NCBI GenBank assembly: GCA_032207245.1
Contig: CM063505.1
Coordinates: 172,539,922 to 172,603,921 of the forward strand
DNA from: Pardosa pseudoannulata
Taxonomy: Eukaryota; Arthropoda; Arachnida; Araneae; Lycosidae
DNA length: 64,000 nt
Direction of reading: 5' to 3'
The notes under the pieces are model-generated. The model did no database searches. It was not told the origin of the DNA and was given only the letters and a program-made list of their open reading frames with translations. A program made the translations under genes and the position numbers. Below, in pieces: positions 12,541 through 22,828 of the stretch. Numbering within the stretch: position 1 is the stretch's first letter; every line of letters starts with the position of its first letter.

Positions 12541-12696
12541 TTTAACTGAAAATATTCTGAAAATAAGCAAAGGATCCCGATTTCCTGGTACTAATCCAGA
12601 TATAATGGCTAGTTGCGAGAATGCTAGAGGCGCAGAGAAATCCACAAGGTGTGCACGCTGTTCTGTAATGAAATAGGGTCCAGTGATATCCGTTTC
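12541..12696 (-). CDS. Gene A exon 4: ligand-binding lobe S1, second half
   Basis: A 156-nt, phase 0 to phase 0 exon with acceptor CAG (12697-12699) and donor GTAAG (12540). It starts ETDITGPYFITEQRAHLVDF, which with the end of exon 3 makes the signature GMLGxxQRxExDI...ITExRxxxVDFSxP of ionotropic glutamate receptors. The Arg of TEQR aligns with the Arg that binds the ligand alpha-carboxylate in classical receptors. The Thr usually found five residues before it is Phe, so glutamate binding is uncertain. The exon ends with DPLLIFRIFSVK, running to the first membrane helix. Confidence 0.93.
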
Positions 12697-12775
12697 CTGA
12701 AAAAAAAAACCACTTCTCAATTGATTTGATGATTATTAAAAAAAAAAAACACTTCTCAATTGATTTGATGATTAT
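12697..12775. repeat. Short direct duplication beside exon 4
   Basis: An A-run followed by CACTTCTCAATTGATTTGATG and ATTATT occurs twice in succession (about 12711-12737 and 12749-12777), right at the acceptor side of exon 4. It is a small slippage-type duplication in the intron. Confidence 0.8.
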
Positions 12776-13100
12776 TCATTCGCTATAAAAGAAGTAAGTT
12801 AACAGACTTTAACTTGACTTTCCAGTTCTTCATTTAAAGCTGTTACTCTTAAAAGATGTTATCATATTCTATTCATCATTTAGAAAAAAAACTTATAGCG
12901 ATATCTTGTAGTAATCTAATTTTTTAGTTTTCCACTTTCTCATAACATGACTAAACACATAGTGTTTAGTTCTGAAGCATGCTTGGTCCTCAGTTTGTCT
13001 ACTCATTGAAGGGAGGAAAGGCTGAGTCAAACTTATCCAGCCCAAGGATCGAACCTCGGACCTGGTTCTTAGAAAAAGTTAAATATGCGATAAAATATAA

Positions 13101-13257
<157 letters not shown>

Positions 13258-13316
13258 CACCTTTAACATAACACTGATCTATTTCTAGGTACAATTACAC
13301 AGTTTTAATGTGTATA

Positions 13317-13598
13317 CACTGTCTACCAAAAAGTATTCGGACACCTATGCTAATGGCGATATCTGCGGTCCTGAGGTACGTCACGGCCTCCGCCGGTATG
13401 CATCGTGTAGGAAACCGCATCGGTCTACTTCAAGCTGAATGAAAGACAATACCAGTAGCTGTAATACAAAGACTTGTGGAAAGTATGCCCTGGAGGGTTA
13501 ACGCTGTAATTGCCTCTCGTGGAGGCTCTAACAACTATTGATTTTGAATAAAGTTAGTTTTTCTTTTCTATCACAGGTGTCCAAATTGGTAGACAGTG
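13317..13598 (+). mobile_element. Deleted Tc1-family derivative (MITE-like), TA flanked
   Basis: Ends are CACTGTCTACCAAAAAGTAT and, inverted, CACTGTCTACCAATTTGGAC, flanked by TA at 13315-13316 and 13599-13600. The first ~115 bp match the 5' part of the element at 62492-63643, including GGTACGTCACGGCCTCCGC and TCGTGTAGGAAAC. The last ~165 bp match its 3' part, including the transposase end GTAATACAAAGACTTGTGGA. So this 282-bp element is the longer one with about 0.87 kb removed from its middle. Confidence 0.93.
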
Positions 13599-13707
13599 TA
13601 GTTCTGGTTACGTATAAGTAATTTAAGCGACAAGCGTGGGTTATTTTAGAAAATTTGGAATTAAAAATATGCAAAACGTTACTCTCTCCAAGAAAATCTT
13701 TACTTAC

Positions 13708-13798
13708 GTTCCGTTGCATAGCACCAAGCATACCAGTCCAAGATCCATTGGGTTTCAAAATTCCGTATGTGAAATCCTCTTGTAATTTTATCTCAAAG
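13708..13798 (-). CDS. Gene A exon 3: lobe S1, middle
   Basis: A 91-nt exon with acceptor AATAG at 13799-13803 and donor GTAAGT at 13707. It enters in phase 2: GA from exon 2 plus C gives Asp. It reads FEIKLQEDFTYGILKPNGSW and then TGMLGAMQRN. GMLGxMQR is a conserved block of the receptor family's S1 lobe. The acceptor and the first ~55 nt of this exon are repeated in each unit of the tandem array immediately upstream in transcription (14.1-17.1 kb), whose copies lack the GMLGAMQRN part and the donor. Confidence 0.92.
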
Positions 13799-16700
13799 CT
13801 ATTAAAAACATGTTATGAATAACAAGATTTGAGAAATGTGATAATATAAACATAAGGTAACAAAATGTAATAAATAATGATAAATAATGAATATAATAGA
13901 TAGTGATAAAGATAATAATGATTAGTTGGGTTAATATGATATTATTAATTAATATTAACAAAATAACATCATTTTTATGGCATTGTTTGTTATTCTTAAC
14001 TTCAAGAATAAAAAGCATTAAAAATGTAAATTTCTTTATTTTATCTTTATTTCTTTGTTTCTTTATTTTATTATTTTTTTATCTTTTAGGATTCATAGTT
14101 CCGTATATAAAATCCTCTTGTAATTTTATCTCAAAGCTATTAAAAACATGTTATGAATAACGAGATCTGAGAAATGTGATAAAATAAACAAATAAGGTAA
14201 CAAAATGTAATAAATAAGGATAAATAATGAATATAATAAATAGCGATAATGATAATAATGATTAGTAGGGTTAATATGATATTATTAAGTAATATTAATA
14301 AAATAACATCTTTTTTATGACATCGTTTGACATTGTTAACTTCAAGAATAAAAAGCATTAAAAAAAAGTAAATTTCTTTATTTTATCTTTATTTCTTTGT
14401 TTCTTTATTTTATCTTTATTTTATAATTTTTTTCTCTTTTAAAATTCATAGTTCCGTATGCAAAATCCTTTCGTAATTTTATCTCAAAACTTATTAAAAG
14501 AACATATTATGAATAACAAGATCTGAGAAATGGGATAATATAAACATAAGGTAACAAAATGTAATAAATAATGATAAATAATGAATATAATAAATAGTGA
14601 TAAAGATAATATTAGTTGGGTTAATATGATATTATTAATTAATATTAATAAAATAACATCATTTTTATGGCATTGTTTGTTATTCTTAACTTCAAGAATA
14701 AAAAGCATTAAAAATGTAAATTTCTTTATTTTATCTGTATTTCTTTATTTCTTTGTTTCTTTATTTTATTATTTTTTTATCTTTTGAGATTCAAAATTCC
14801 GTATGTAAAATCCTTTTGTAATTTTATCTTAAAGATATTAAAAACATGTTATGAATAACAAGATCTGAAAAATGTGATAATATAAACAGATAAGTTAAGA
14901 AAATGTAATAAATAATGATAAATAATGAATATAATAAATAGTGATAATGGTAATAATGATTAGTAGGGTTAATATATTATTAAGTAATATTAATAAAAAA
15001 ACATCATTTTTATGGTATAGTTTGTTATTGTTAACTTCAAAAATAAAAAACACTAAAAAAATAAATTTTTTTATTTTATCTTTATTTCTTTATTTTATCT
15101 TCATATTATTATTATTTTTTTTTTATCTTTTGGGATTCATAGTTCCGTATGTAAAATCCTCTTGTAATTTTATCTCAAAGCTTATTAAAAAAACATGTTA
15201 TGAAAACAAGATCTGAGAAATGGGATAATATAAACAAATAAGATAACAAAATATAATAAATAATGATTAATAAGGAATATAATAAATAGTGATAAAGGTA
15301 ATAATGATTAGTTGGGTTAATATGATATTATTAATTAATATTAATAAAATAACACCATTTTTATGGCATTGTTTGTTATTCTTAACTTCAAGAGTAAAAA
15401 GTATTAAAAAAAGTAAATTTCTTTATTTTATTTTTATTCCTTTGTTTCTTTATTTTATTATTTTTTTATTTTTTAGGATTCATAGTTCCGTATATAAAAT
15501 CCTCTTGTAATTTTATCTCAAAGCTATTAAAAACATGTTATGATTAACGAGATCTGAGAAATGTGATAATATAAACAAATAAGGTAACAAAATGTAATAA
15601 ATAAGGATAAATAATGAATATAATAAGTAGCGTTAATGATAATAATGATTAGTAGGGTTAATATGATATTATTAAGTAATATTAATAAAATAACATATTT
15701 TTTATGACATTGTTTGACATTGTTAATTTCAAGAATAAAGAGAATTAGAAAAGTAAATTTCTTTATTTTATCTTTATTTCTTTGTTTCTTTATTTTATCT
15801 TTATTTTATAATTTTTTTTTCTCTTTGGAGATTCATAGTTCCGTATGCAAAATCCTCTTGTAATTTTATCTCAAAGCTATTAAAAAACATGTTATGAATA
15901 ACAAGATCTGAGAAATGTGATAATATACACAAATAAGATAACAAAATATATTAAATAATGATAAATAATGAATATAATAAATAGTGATAAAGATAATAAT
16001 GATTAGTAGGATTAATAGGATATTATTAATCAATATTAATAAAATAACATTATTTTTATGGCATTGTTTGTTATTCTTAACTTTAACTTTAAGTAATATT
16101 AATAAAATAATATAATTATGATATTGTTTGATATTGTTAACTTCAAGAAAAAAACGCATTAAAAATGTAAATTATTTTATCTTTATTTCTTTGTTTCTTT
16201 ATTTTATCTTTATTTTATATTTTTTTTTTCTCTTTTGAGATTCATAGTTCCGTATGCAAAATCTTCTTGTAATTTTATCTCAAAGCTTATTAAAAAAACA
16301 TGTTATGAATAACAAGATCTGAGAAATGGGATAATATAAACATAAGGTAACAAAATGTAATAAATAATGATAAATAATGAATATAATAAATAGTGATAAA
16401 GATAATATTAATTGGGTTAATATGAAATTATTAATTAGTATTAATAAAATAACATAATTTTTATGGCATTGTTTGTTATTCTTAACTTCAAGAATAAAAA
16501 GCATTAAAAATGTAAATTTCTTTATTTTATCTGTATTTCTTTGTTTCTTGATTTTATTATTTTTTTATCTTTTGAGATTCAAAATTCCGTATGTGAAAAC
16601 GCCGAGCGCTGGCCGAATGGTTAGGGGGGTGGCATTCGGTACTGGTGTTCGTGGGTTCGAATCCCACTGTGTCATGGATGTTCGGAAGCTATTCGGAATC

Positions 16701-17058
16701 GGCTTTAAGCAGTAGGTCCCGGTTTCATTAGCCCTCGTGTTTCAAAAAAGTAGATCGTAGCACTCGAAACCAAACCAAACCAAACCGTATGTGAAATACT
16801 CTTGTAATTTTATCTGAAAGCTATTAAAAAACATGTTAGGAATAACAAGATCTGAAAAATGTGATAATATACACAAATAAGATAACTAAATATAATAAAT
16901 AATGATAAATAATGAATATAATAAATAATGATAATGATAATAATGTTTAGTAGGATTAATAGGATATTATAAGTAATATTAATAAAATAACATCATTATG
17001 ATATTGTTTGATATTGTTAACTTCAAGAATAAAACCATTAAAAAAAGTAAGTTCCGTT
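13759..17058 (-). repeat. Tandem array, ~345-bp unit, carrying exon 3 fragments
   Basis: The landmark (A/G)TTCCGTAT...AAAATCC followed by TTGTAATTTTATCTCAAAG recurs at about 13761 (the real exon), 14099, 14450, 14796, 15142, 15486, 15837, 16246 and 16587/16787 (split by a SINE). Spacing is 338-351 bp, with one unit of 409 bp. Read on the minus strand, this landmark is the exon 3 acceptor plus the coding start FEIKLQEDF.YG, followed by a stop where the true exon continues. The rest of each unit is AT-rich intron with the TTAACTTCAAGAATAAAAA and TAATGATTAGT motifs. Units near 15142 and 15486 resemble those at 13761 and 14099, hinting at block duplication. Confidence 0.93.
16599..16784 (+). mobile_element. 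tRNA-derived SINE with 12-bp target duplication
   Basis: The head GCCGAGCGCTGGCCGAATGG carries a pol III A box (TGGCCGAATGG), and GGTTCGAATCCCAC is a B box. After it comes the family body (GTTCGGAAT..., GGTCCCGGT..., AAAAAGTAGATCGTAGC) and a CAAAC-repeat tail. The exact duplication CCGTATGTGAAA flanks it at 16587-16598 and 16785-16796. It split the exon-derived landmark of one array unit, so it is younger than the array. The tRNA-like part is not a functional tRNA gene: it lacks a consistent acceptor stem and runs into the SINE body. Confidence 0.92.
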
Positions 17059-18720
17059 AAAGCTGGTAAATTTCAATTTTTAAAATAATGTTTCTCTTAT
17101 AAACAATACAAACAATTCTTTTAAATGTTTTCTTTTAATTTCAAATTTTAGTTTTACACTATGTCGGTCAATATTGACAGACTAGCATATAGTCCGTCAT
17201 ATGACGGGATCAGTAAAATTTTTAATTTTCCAAAATTGTAAAGTACCCTATAAGGCAGGTAAAAAAATGGTTTGTTTTTTGGCTGAGAATTATCTGATAC
17301 ACGCTCAATAATTTGTTTATCTTTACTGACAGCATGTTAGTTGACAACTTTAATTTATTTTGTCATACTACGTGATAGGATGGAAAGCAGAGGTTTTAAT
17401 ATTGACAGGGATTATTTGGCGGTATATATGAATGATGTCCAAAATTTAGCAAAACGATTGCAAACCGTGTGGTTATGAATAAAAAACAAACACACAAACG
17501 AACAAACTTCTTATTTTTCAAAAATATATATCTTAAACGCTAGATATTTATTAGTCCGGGAAATAGACTCCTATACTTTTATGAAAAGAATTTGTTTTTA
17601 ATACTGGGGATAAAATTTTCATTGCAACAAAAAATAATCGATGATTAAATTTAAAATTAGCACATATGTACCTAATCTATTATTTAATACAAATATAAAA
17701 GAAAATTATTAACGCAATATCTAAATTCAGTGATAAAGCGTATGAAAATATAGCCGACGATATTTAAATAATTTAAAATAAGAAATGATTAAAGGAGATG
17801 GTTAAAGGAATGACGTCATAATGTTAGAAAAAAATGTTACTTTTACTTATTTATTATGTGATAAATTGATAAATTTAATGTTCTGCTCTTAACCGGGAAC
17901 AACAGAGCTTGAAATAATGGCATTAAACACTCGAAAAGGGAGAAAGGGTTGGATTTTGAATGCTTCCGAATGTTTTCGAATGTTTTTTGAATTTTGCTAA
18001 CCCTAACTTATCAAAAATACAACATGGATGTCTCAATTCATCCAGGTACAACCGCTTCATAAATTCGCGGACATACGGACAGATGGACAGACAACTTAGG
18101 CTATTATTTTATATGGGATGTCCAAACACAGTCAAACCTAAAAACTACTTGTATCTACAAACTTTGGGATATAAATTTTCTACTTTCAAATCAAAAATGT
18201 TTGTCATACTTAATATCAAATGATTTATTTTTGTTACTCGAGGATTGATAACTGACAATTCATTTATTCTTTTATGGTTGTGGATCACATTGTACGTGTC
18301 ATTATCTGGGATAGATAGGGGAACTGGAATCAAACTCACATTTAAGAGAAGGGCTTTATTTGGTTAGGAACCTACTCATTTATGTTGCACTTAATGAAAC
18401 TAAGAAAGTCCCATGTAAATCATTCCAAGAAATGGACTCTAAACCAAGCGAAATGACGTCTTGTATTGAAGAATAATGTGTGGATATCTGCTTTTTTGAT
18501 ACATGAGGGTTAAAGAAACCGTGCCCTACTGCTTAAGGGAAATAAAAAATTTAAGTCAAAAAAACGAAAAAATTTTGGATTAAAAATTTTTGATATTTAG
18601 ATTAACCTAAAAATATATAATACTTAATATCTAGTAAATTTTAAGACTTCAAAATAGCTGATTAATATTTGTAAACACAACCTGCCAAGCTCAATTTTTT
18701 AAAGGACTTCAATACTGAAC
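17059..18720. other. Gene A intron 2: unassigned
   Basis: AT-rich sequence with no exon or recognisable element. A short run at 18068-18090 resembles the CGGACAGATGGACAG-type simple repeats often found in retroelement tails, but nothing else supports an element there. Confidence 0.45.
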
Positions 18721-18734
18721 TTTGTTTTCATCCT

Positions 18735-19275
18735 TCTCTGGATTTATTTCATTGCCCTATAGTGACAAACTTCATTCTATTATTCCAACTATTACATTCT
18801 GGCCATCACTATCTAATCGCAAATTAGATGTTATATTATCTCGTCTTCTTATCGGTCATAGTAAACTAACCCATAAACATTTACTACTGTCTGAGCCTAC
18901 TCCGAAATGTTCCTTTTGTCATACTCATCTCACTCTTCATCATATTTTAACTTCAAGTACTGCTTTAAAATGTTTTTATTATATATATTTTAAAACTTTT
19001 CATCCTAGTATAAATGAACTTTTAGGTAAAACTCCTCATCCCAAACTCTTTGAATTTCTCATCTGCATCAATGTTTTAAACCTCATTTAATACTTTAAAT
19101 TGTTTTAATGTAAATCTTTACCTTCATCGTTTTCGCTTGAATTTTTTCTTACATTTTTACTAGTAATTTCTCTTACTTTTAAATTGAATAACTGTGTTTT
19201 TGTATGTGCTCATTTGTTTGGCGCAGCATATCCTCACTTGGATCTTGCGCTAGTAAACCCCAACCAACCAACTAT
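18735..19275 (+). pseudogene. Non-LTR retrotransposon 3' end (RNase H-type C-terminus and tail)
   Basis: The plus frame reads SNRKLDVILSRLLIGHSKLT, then HKHLLLSEPTPKC.FC and HILTS. This is the familiar C-terminal stretch of I/R1-type LINE polyproteins (RxxxxxSRLRIGHTxLTHxxLLxxExxPxCxxC...HIL). It ends after LFEFLICINVLNLI with a stop at 19090. The following ~185 bp end CGCTAGTAAACCCCAACCAACCAAC, a typical AT-poor LINE 3' tail with short repeats. Reverse transcriptase and endonuclease are absent, so it is a 5'-truncated insertion. Confidence 0.85.
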
Positions 19276-19435
19276 GGTGACACAAAGTACACTGGTCAAT
19301 CTTCCACTCATTCCTTGTGATGTTTACATCGCAATTAAGTTTCAACAGTTGTTTGTGGGAACGTTTGCCGAAAACTATCTTTGTTGACCAGACAACTTTA
19401 AAAATTGGAATACTTGATACAATTACTTGTTTTAA

Positions 19436-19987
19436 CACATTGTGTGCGGGTACATTTCGCAGCGGAATTGTACCGGGAGAGGGCGTTTTGTGAGTAAATT
19501 TAGTTATTCAGTTAAATCTCAATAGATCGAAAATTATTTAATTCTTTAACCAACTTTTCGTATTTCATATTGAAATATATAATCAAATATATAAATAACA
19601 ACCATAAAATTTTTGTAAACAAAAAATATATTTTTTAGTGGATAAATCTATAATCGTATAGTAAATATGAAAAAATCAAATAGAAATAGTAGTATATAGT
19701 TTTAATTTTTTTCCCGTTCTGTGGTTCCGCATCGACTGATGTAAAAACTAGCTTTTATTTGTCTAAATTTTTTCCAGAATCTATGCAGTAGACAAGAACA
19801 TTCGGCTTAGTTTTCCTGTACATACCATTCTTTTTCTAGTCACAAACAAACCATGTTATTACTCACACTAGTACTAGTACGTGACCCACGCTCAAGTGTC
19901 AATCATCAGAAAACGTACTAGTACGTGTCCTGCACTCAAGTACCAATCGTCATAAAACGTACTAGTACGTGTCCCATATACAATGTG
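19436..19987 (-). mobile_element. piggyBac-like non-autonomous element, copy 2 (552 bp)
   Basis: TTAA flanks both sides (19432-19435 and 19988-19991). The ends are CACATTGTGTGCGGGTAC and, inverted, CACATTGTATATGGGACACG. It matches the outer parts of 2259-3243 in reverse orientation, without that copy's AT tract and LTR. Near its right end the palindrome CGTACTAGTACG occurs three times (about 19872, 19916 and 19967) at ~45-50 bp spacing, each in a context like ACGTGTCC(T/C). No transposase is present. Confidence 0.9.
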
Positions 19988-20754
19988 TTAATAATGGTTC
20001 ACACAGTCGTACTAAAGTGTTGGAGGCTTTAAGGATTTAACCAGGTTATGAGAAGAGGAATTCTTTAAAAAAGATGGATTGTAATCGTGTTCGGAAAGCT
20101 GAGTTATCAGCTTAAAATCTGATAGATTGTGCCAAAAAACAGAAAAAAAATAAAAAGACAAAGTAAGTCTGAAATGCCCTGCCAAGATGTGTATGGAGCA
20201 GGAAAATATTAATTGTCTATAAATATACGAGTTATGTAAGAGAATTAGTTTGTTGTATTTTTTTTTCAAATTTTTCTTACATTGGTTCACTTTTTTCAAA
20301 CCCTATTTAATATATTAGATTGAAACCTTCTGTACTTGTATATGATGATTTTATCTGAAATTATGAAGAAGCTGTTTAGCTCAAATATAATTATTTTTGG
20401 GGAGAATGGAAATTTTTCTCACTGAAATTTTAACCACTTCTTATTTTTATTAATAGTATTTTAAACCATTTTAGAGCGTTTCGTATTGATAGTTTCAATA
20501 GAAATTTTCAAATATGTACCTAAAGAACACATTGTTTTTGAAATCCAATAATTTTATACAAACTTTCTTTGTACTGCTATAAATAATACCAAATATTTAA
20601 AATTTTGACTTTTTTTAGTTGTATATAATATTCAATATTTATATATCCACTATAAAAAATTGTAACATTGAGATAATATTTCAGGGAGAGATAAGAAAAT
20701 AAAACTGTCTAAAAATGAGCATTTTCATCTGTCGAGATGTTTCTAGAAACGACT

Positions 20755-20832
20755 ACGAGCTACAACGGGCTTCAAACCCACGATATCTGGCACAAAAAAG
20801 CAGTGCCCTATCCATTTAACCAGAGTTCAACT
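20755..20832 (-). mobile_element. tRNA-like SINE head
   Basis: On the minus strand TGGTTAAATGGATAGGGCAC resembles a pol III A box, and GTGGGTTTGAAGCCC a B box at the right distance. The sequence is tRNA-like but has no well-paired acceptor stem, so I read it as a decayed tRNA-derived SINE head, not a tRNA gene. No target duplication was found. Confidence 0.5.
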
Positions 20833-20937
20833 AGGATTAGCAAAAGGAAATTTTAATATTGGCAGTATCTCCTTCCCAATATTAAAGAAATGCTAGGTCA
20901 AAGTCTAGCGAGTTTACGATGAAACGTGGGGCTTTGT

Positions 20938-21003
20938 GCAACGTGTAAAAACACAAACTCACACCTACAGCGCAGTACCCTACCCATTCGGCCATCATAA
21001 AAA
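20938..21003 (-). mobile_element. Second tRNA-like SINE head, degraded
   Basis: The minus strand has GATGGCCGAATGGGTAGGGT (A-box-like), then GTGTGAGTTTGTG in place of a B box. It lies ~110 bp from the previous one in the same orientation. It is too decayed to assign to the 16599/58279 family. Confidence 0.4.
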
Positions 21004-21582
21004 AAAATAAATAAATAAAAAGGTGCAAAATAATAGTAGAAAAACATTAAATATCTAAAATATTCTTAATATAAAAACATCAAAACTTATTTTTAAAAAT
21101 ATATTTTATACAATATCACATGAATTAAGGAATCACCTGAATGATTTTATTTTAGCTTGCCATTCAAAGAAAATTGTTTGCAACATAATGTAGCCAAGCT
21201 GCATGGCGAGAAAATAATTGTGTCTTCATCATGCGCTAGACTTACGAAAAATATGACCGACCTAAAATCTTCCCAGGGTTAACATGAATCACTATGCAAA
21301 ATCCCATCAAGATAGGCCCACGCATTTCGGAATGCATAACGAACATATATACGCATACATACAAAAGACTTTATGTAGGGAGATAGTATTCGGTGTGAGA
21401 TATACGAATGCTTTATGAACCAAAATACAAGTTATGGAAGAAATGTTTTGGACCACTAATAAAATAATGCATCAGACAAAAATAGGAATATAATGTGTTA
21501 TATACCATTTAATTTTATATTATTAACAAGAACTTTCACAAAGTTCTTAAAATATTTTTCGAAAAAATGAATAAAAATTTAC

Positions 21583-21683
21583 TCAAGGTTATAGTGACTC
21601 CTCATGCTATCATAAACGTCCTTCGAGACACCACCTATCGTTGCGTTGTTCTTTTCGTACACTGGAAATGCCCAAGGAACCCA
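21583..21683 (-). CDS. Gene A exon 2: start of lobe S1
   Basis: The acceptor is TTCTTCCAG (21684-) and the donor GTAAAT begins at 21582. The 101-nt exon starts in phase 0 and reads WVPWAFPVYEKNNATIGG, then VSKDVYDSMRSHYNL, and ends with GA, completed to Asp by exon 3. The PWAFPVY block and the following Gly-rich turn with an alpha-helix (DVYDSMRSHYNLDFE) match the N-terminal part of the S1 lobe, where related receptors read (V/L)xxWxPF...GxxxDxxxxLxxxLxF. Its counterpart in gene B is damaged. Confidence 0.9.
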
Positions 21684-21694
21684 CTGGAAGAAAA

Positions 21695-22737
21695 AATAAA
21701 TATAAAAAAATTAAGATTATTTAGTTCTTTAACAATAAATCAATCAAACTTATCTATCATAATCTTTAGTATCATTCATTCATAGCAATAAATTATTTAA
21801 TCATATTTTAATCATTTGAAAATATTTGGTATCTGAAAATTTATCATATTTTGATAACAAAATTGATTTACATTTAACGAAGAAAAAAAAAAATCTAATG
21901 TTTTCAGAGAAAACAAGAAAAAGGTTGTAAAGGGTTTATGGTTATTACTGTAATCTATTATTACAGGAAACTAAAAATAAGTAAAGAAAAAAAATATAAC
22001 ACCTAAATAGGTTATAGAAATTTTTATATTTTAAAATTAGACATTTCTTACCCAAACAATTATTATTGTGAAAAACAGTAATGGTAAAGTAGATTAAGAT
22101 TGTTAACTTAGAGTTGAGATTCAAATTATAATAATAATATATATATAATTTATGTTGAAAAATTCTTTAATCATATCATAACGAAATATAAAAATGAAGA
22201 TAAGTTCTTTAACACTAAATAATCAAAAATCTATTATTTAGTATTATTAAATAACAATCAATTATTTATTATAATCTTTAAAAAAATCAATTGAAAATAT
22301 CATATTTTGTATCTTTAGTATCACAGTTATAACATCATTATTTAATCATATTTTAATCATTTGAAAATATTTGGTATTTGAAAATACTTGGTAATCATTT
22401 GAAAATTCATCATATTTTGATAGCAGAAGTCGATTTACTTTTAACAAAAGAAAAAAAAATCTAAAATGTTGGTTCAGAGAAAACAACAAAAAGGTGATAA
22501 AGGGTTTATGGTTATTAATGGAATTATTACAGAAAACTAAAAATAAGTAGAGTAGAAAAATAGGACACACAAATAGAATTATTAGAAATGTGTTTTAAAA
22601 CTATTTTAAAATTAGACATTTCTTTACCCAAACAATTATTATTGTGTTTAGAAGAGACAGCGGATGGTATTAAGTAGATTAGAAGATTGTTAACTTAGAG
22701 TTGAGATTCAAAGGGTTATAATAATAATAATAATAAT

Positions 22738-22828
<91 letters not shown>

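Noticed and set aside
16610..16680. Possible tRNA gene (A and B boxes).
   Set aside because: The sequence runs on into a SINE body, has a target duplication and lacks a paired acceptor stem; two other copies share the body.
13759..17058. CRISPR-like array or centromeric satellite.
   Set aside because: Eukaryotic context, 345-bp units without short-repeat/spacer design, and the units contain receptor exon sequence.
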